A stretch of DNA of 64,000 nt, taken from the NCBI GenBank assembly GCA_963832785.1, contig CAWHVF010000005.1, positions 1,240,001 to 1,304,000 on the forward strand, in the 5' to 3' direction. Below the pieces are notes generated by a model. The model had not been told where the DNA came from and did no database searches. It saw nothing but the letters and a program-made list of their open reading frames with translations. The position numbers and the translations under genes are program-made. Below are positions 63,759-64,000 of the stretch, in pieces. Every line of letters begins with the position of its first letter. Within the stretch, counting starts at the first letter, position 1. The DNA is from CAWBRT01 sp963832785 (GTDB taxonomy: Bacteria; Acidobacteriota; Terriglobia; Terriglobales; Acidobacteriaceae).

Positions 63759-64000
63759 GTGCAAAGACTACACGTGGCGATAGGATGCGACTTGCTTATA
63801 AAGCCACGCGACAAATTGGGCCACATTTCGGCGAGTGCGGTGCCCCTGCGGACAAACGAGGTAAACCTCTTGCTGTTGGGCAACAGTGGAACGGGGAAGA
63901 CGCACATCGCATTGGCTCTTGGCCTAGCCGCCTGTCAGCGCGGCCATCGCGTCCGCTTCACCACGGCTGCCGCCTTGATCAGCGAACTAATCGAGGCTCG
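63759..64000 (+). mobile_element. istB: IstB-like ATPase of an IS21 element, 5'-truncated and cut by window edge
   Basis: From the GTG at 63759 a frame runs to the last base. After about 35 residues without similarity it reads LLLLGNSGTGKTHIALALGL and RVRFTTAAALISELIEA, the Walker A region and following helix of IstB, the IS21 transposition helper. The N-terminal domain of IstB is missing, so the element is truncated on the left. No istA is visible upstream. Confidence 0.65.

Overview
The window looks like a chromosomal segment of a soil bacterium, most likely an Acidobacteriota member. This rests on mid-range GC, the style of the degraded transposase and hairpin repeat elements, the large number of carbohydrate/organic-acid transporters, and the mix of housekeeping genes (typA, a cold-shock gene) with catabolic accessory genes. 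The phylum is an inference; there is no rRNA gene to confirm it. No tRNA, rRNA or CRISPR array was seen.

Layout. 0-9 kb: the tail of an unknown gene, a large orphan membrane sensor kinase, and a tolC-emrA-emrB-type tripartite efflux operon with a palindromic operator upstream. 9-16 kb: a truncated transposase, a truncated LDH2-type dehydrogenase, typA, a cold-shock gene, a hairpin-rich mobile-like repeat, an exported subtilisin-like protease and a divergent histone-deacetylase-family gene. 15.7-16.9 kb is a gene graveyard with methyltransferase, membrane-protein, MFS and amino-thiazoline-hydrolase remnants. 17-22.6 kb: a plus-strand cluster (MFS permease, two small proteins, DcuC, isoaspartyl dipeptidase IadA, AIR-synthase-like protein). 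22.7-26.7 kb: split chromate transporter, cobalamin-type radical SAM protein, PilZ protein and a broken LysR gene.

26.8-51.5 kb is the most striking part: a catabolic super-cluster. It holds a CitE/HpcH-like lyase, a LarA-type hydroxyacid racemase with its cofactor-site residues intact, class I fumarase/tartrate dehydratase alpha and beta subunits, two MmgE/PrpD proteins, two SDRs, a metallo-beta-lactamase-fold hydrolase, three ACS-type MFS permeases, three Fe-S flavin enoate reductases of the 2,4-dienoyl-CoA reductase type and an IclR regulator. The fumarase pair with its promoter is present twice as a virtually identical 1.89-kb inverted repeat. The second copy leads into a collapsed version of the same operon: a deleted prpD start, 15 codons of a permease C-terminus, then the third enoate reductase. 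A palindrome ATRCGA-N10-TCGCAT with a nearby TTGACA box occurs at three places, each reading toward one enoate-reductase gene, so the region appears to be an operon that has been duplicated and partly lost under one regulator.

51.8-59 kb: a broken nuclease-like gene, a frameshifted DHA2 permease, an argininosuccinate-lyase homologue with a signal peptide, an N-acyl-D-amino-acid deacylase and a GntP-like permease. Together with IadA/DcuC at 20 kb this suggests use of unusual aspartate/dicarboxylate derivatives. 59-64 kb: a second copy of the truncated transposase, a GspE/PilB ATPase with an extra C-terminal zinc ribbon, and wreckage of an amidohydrolase, IS110 transposase, tyrosine recombinase and an istB gene cut by the window edge.
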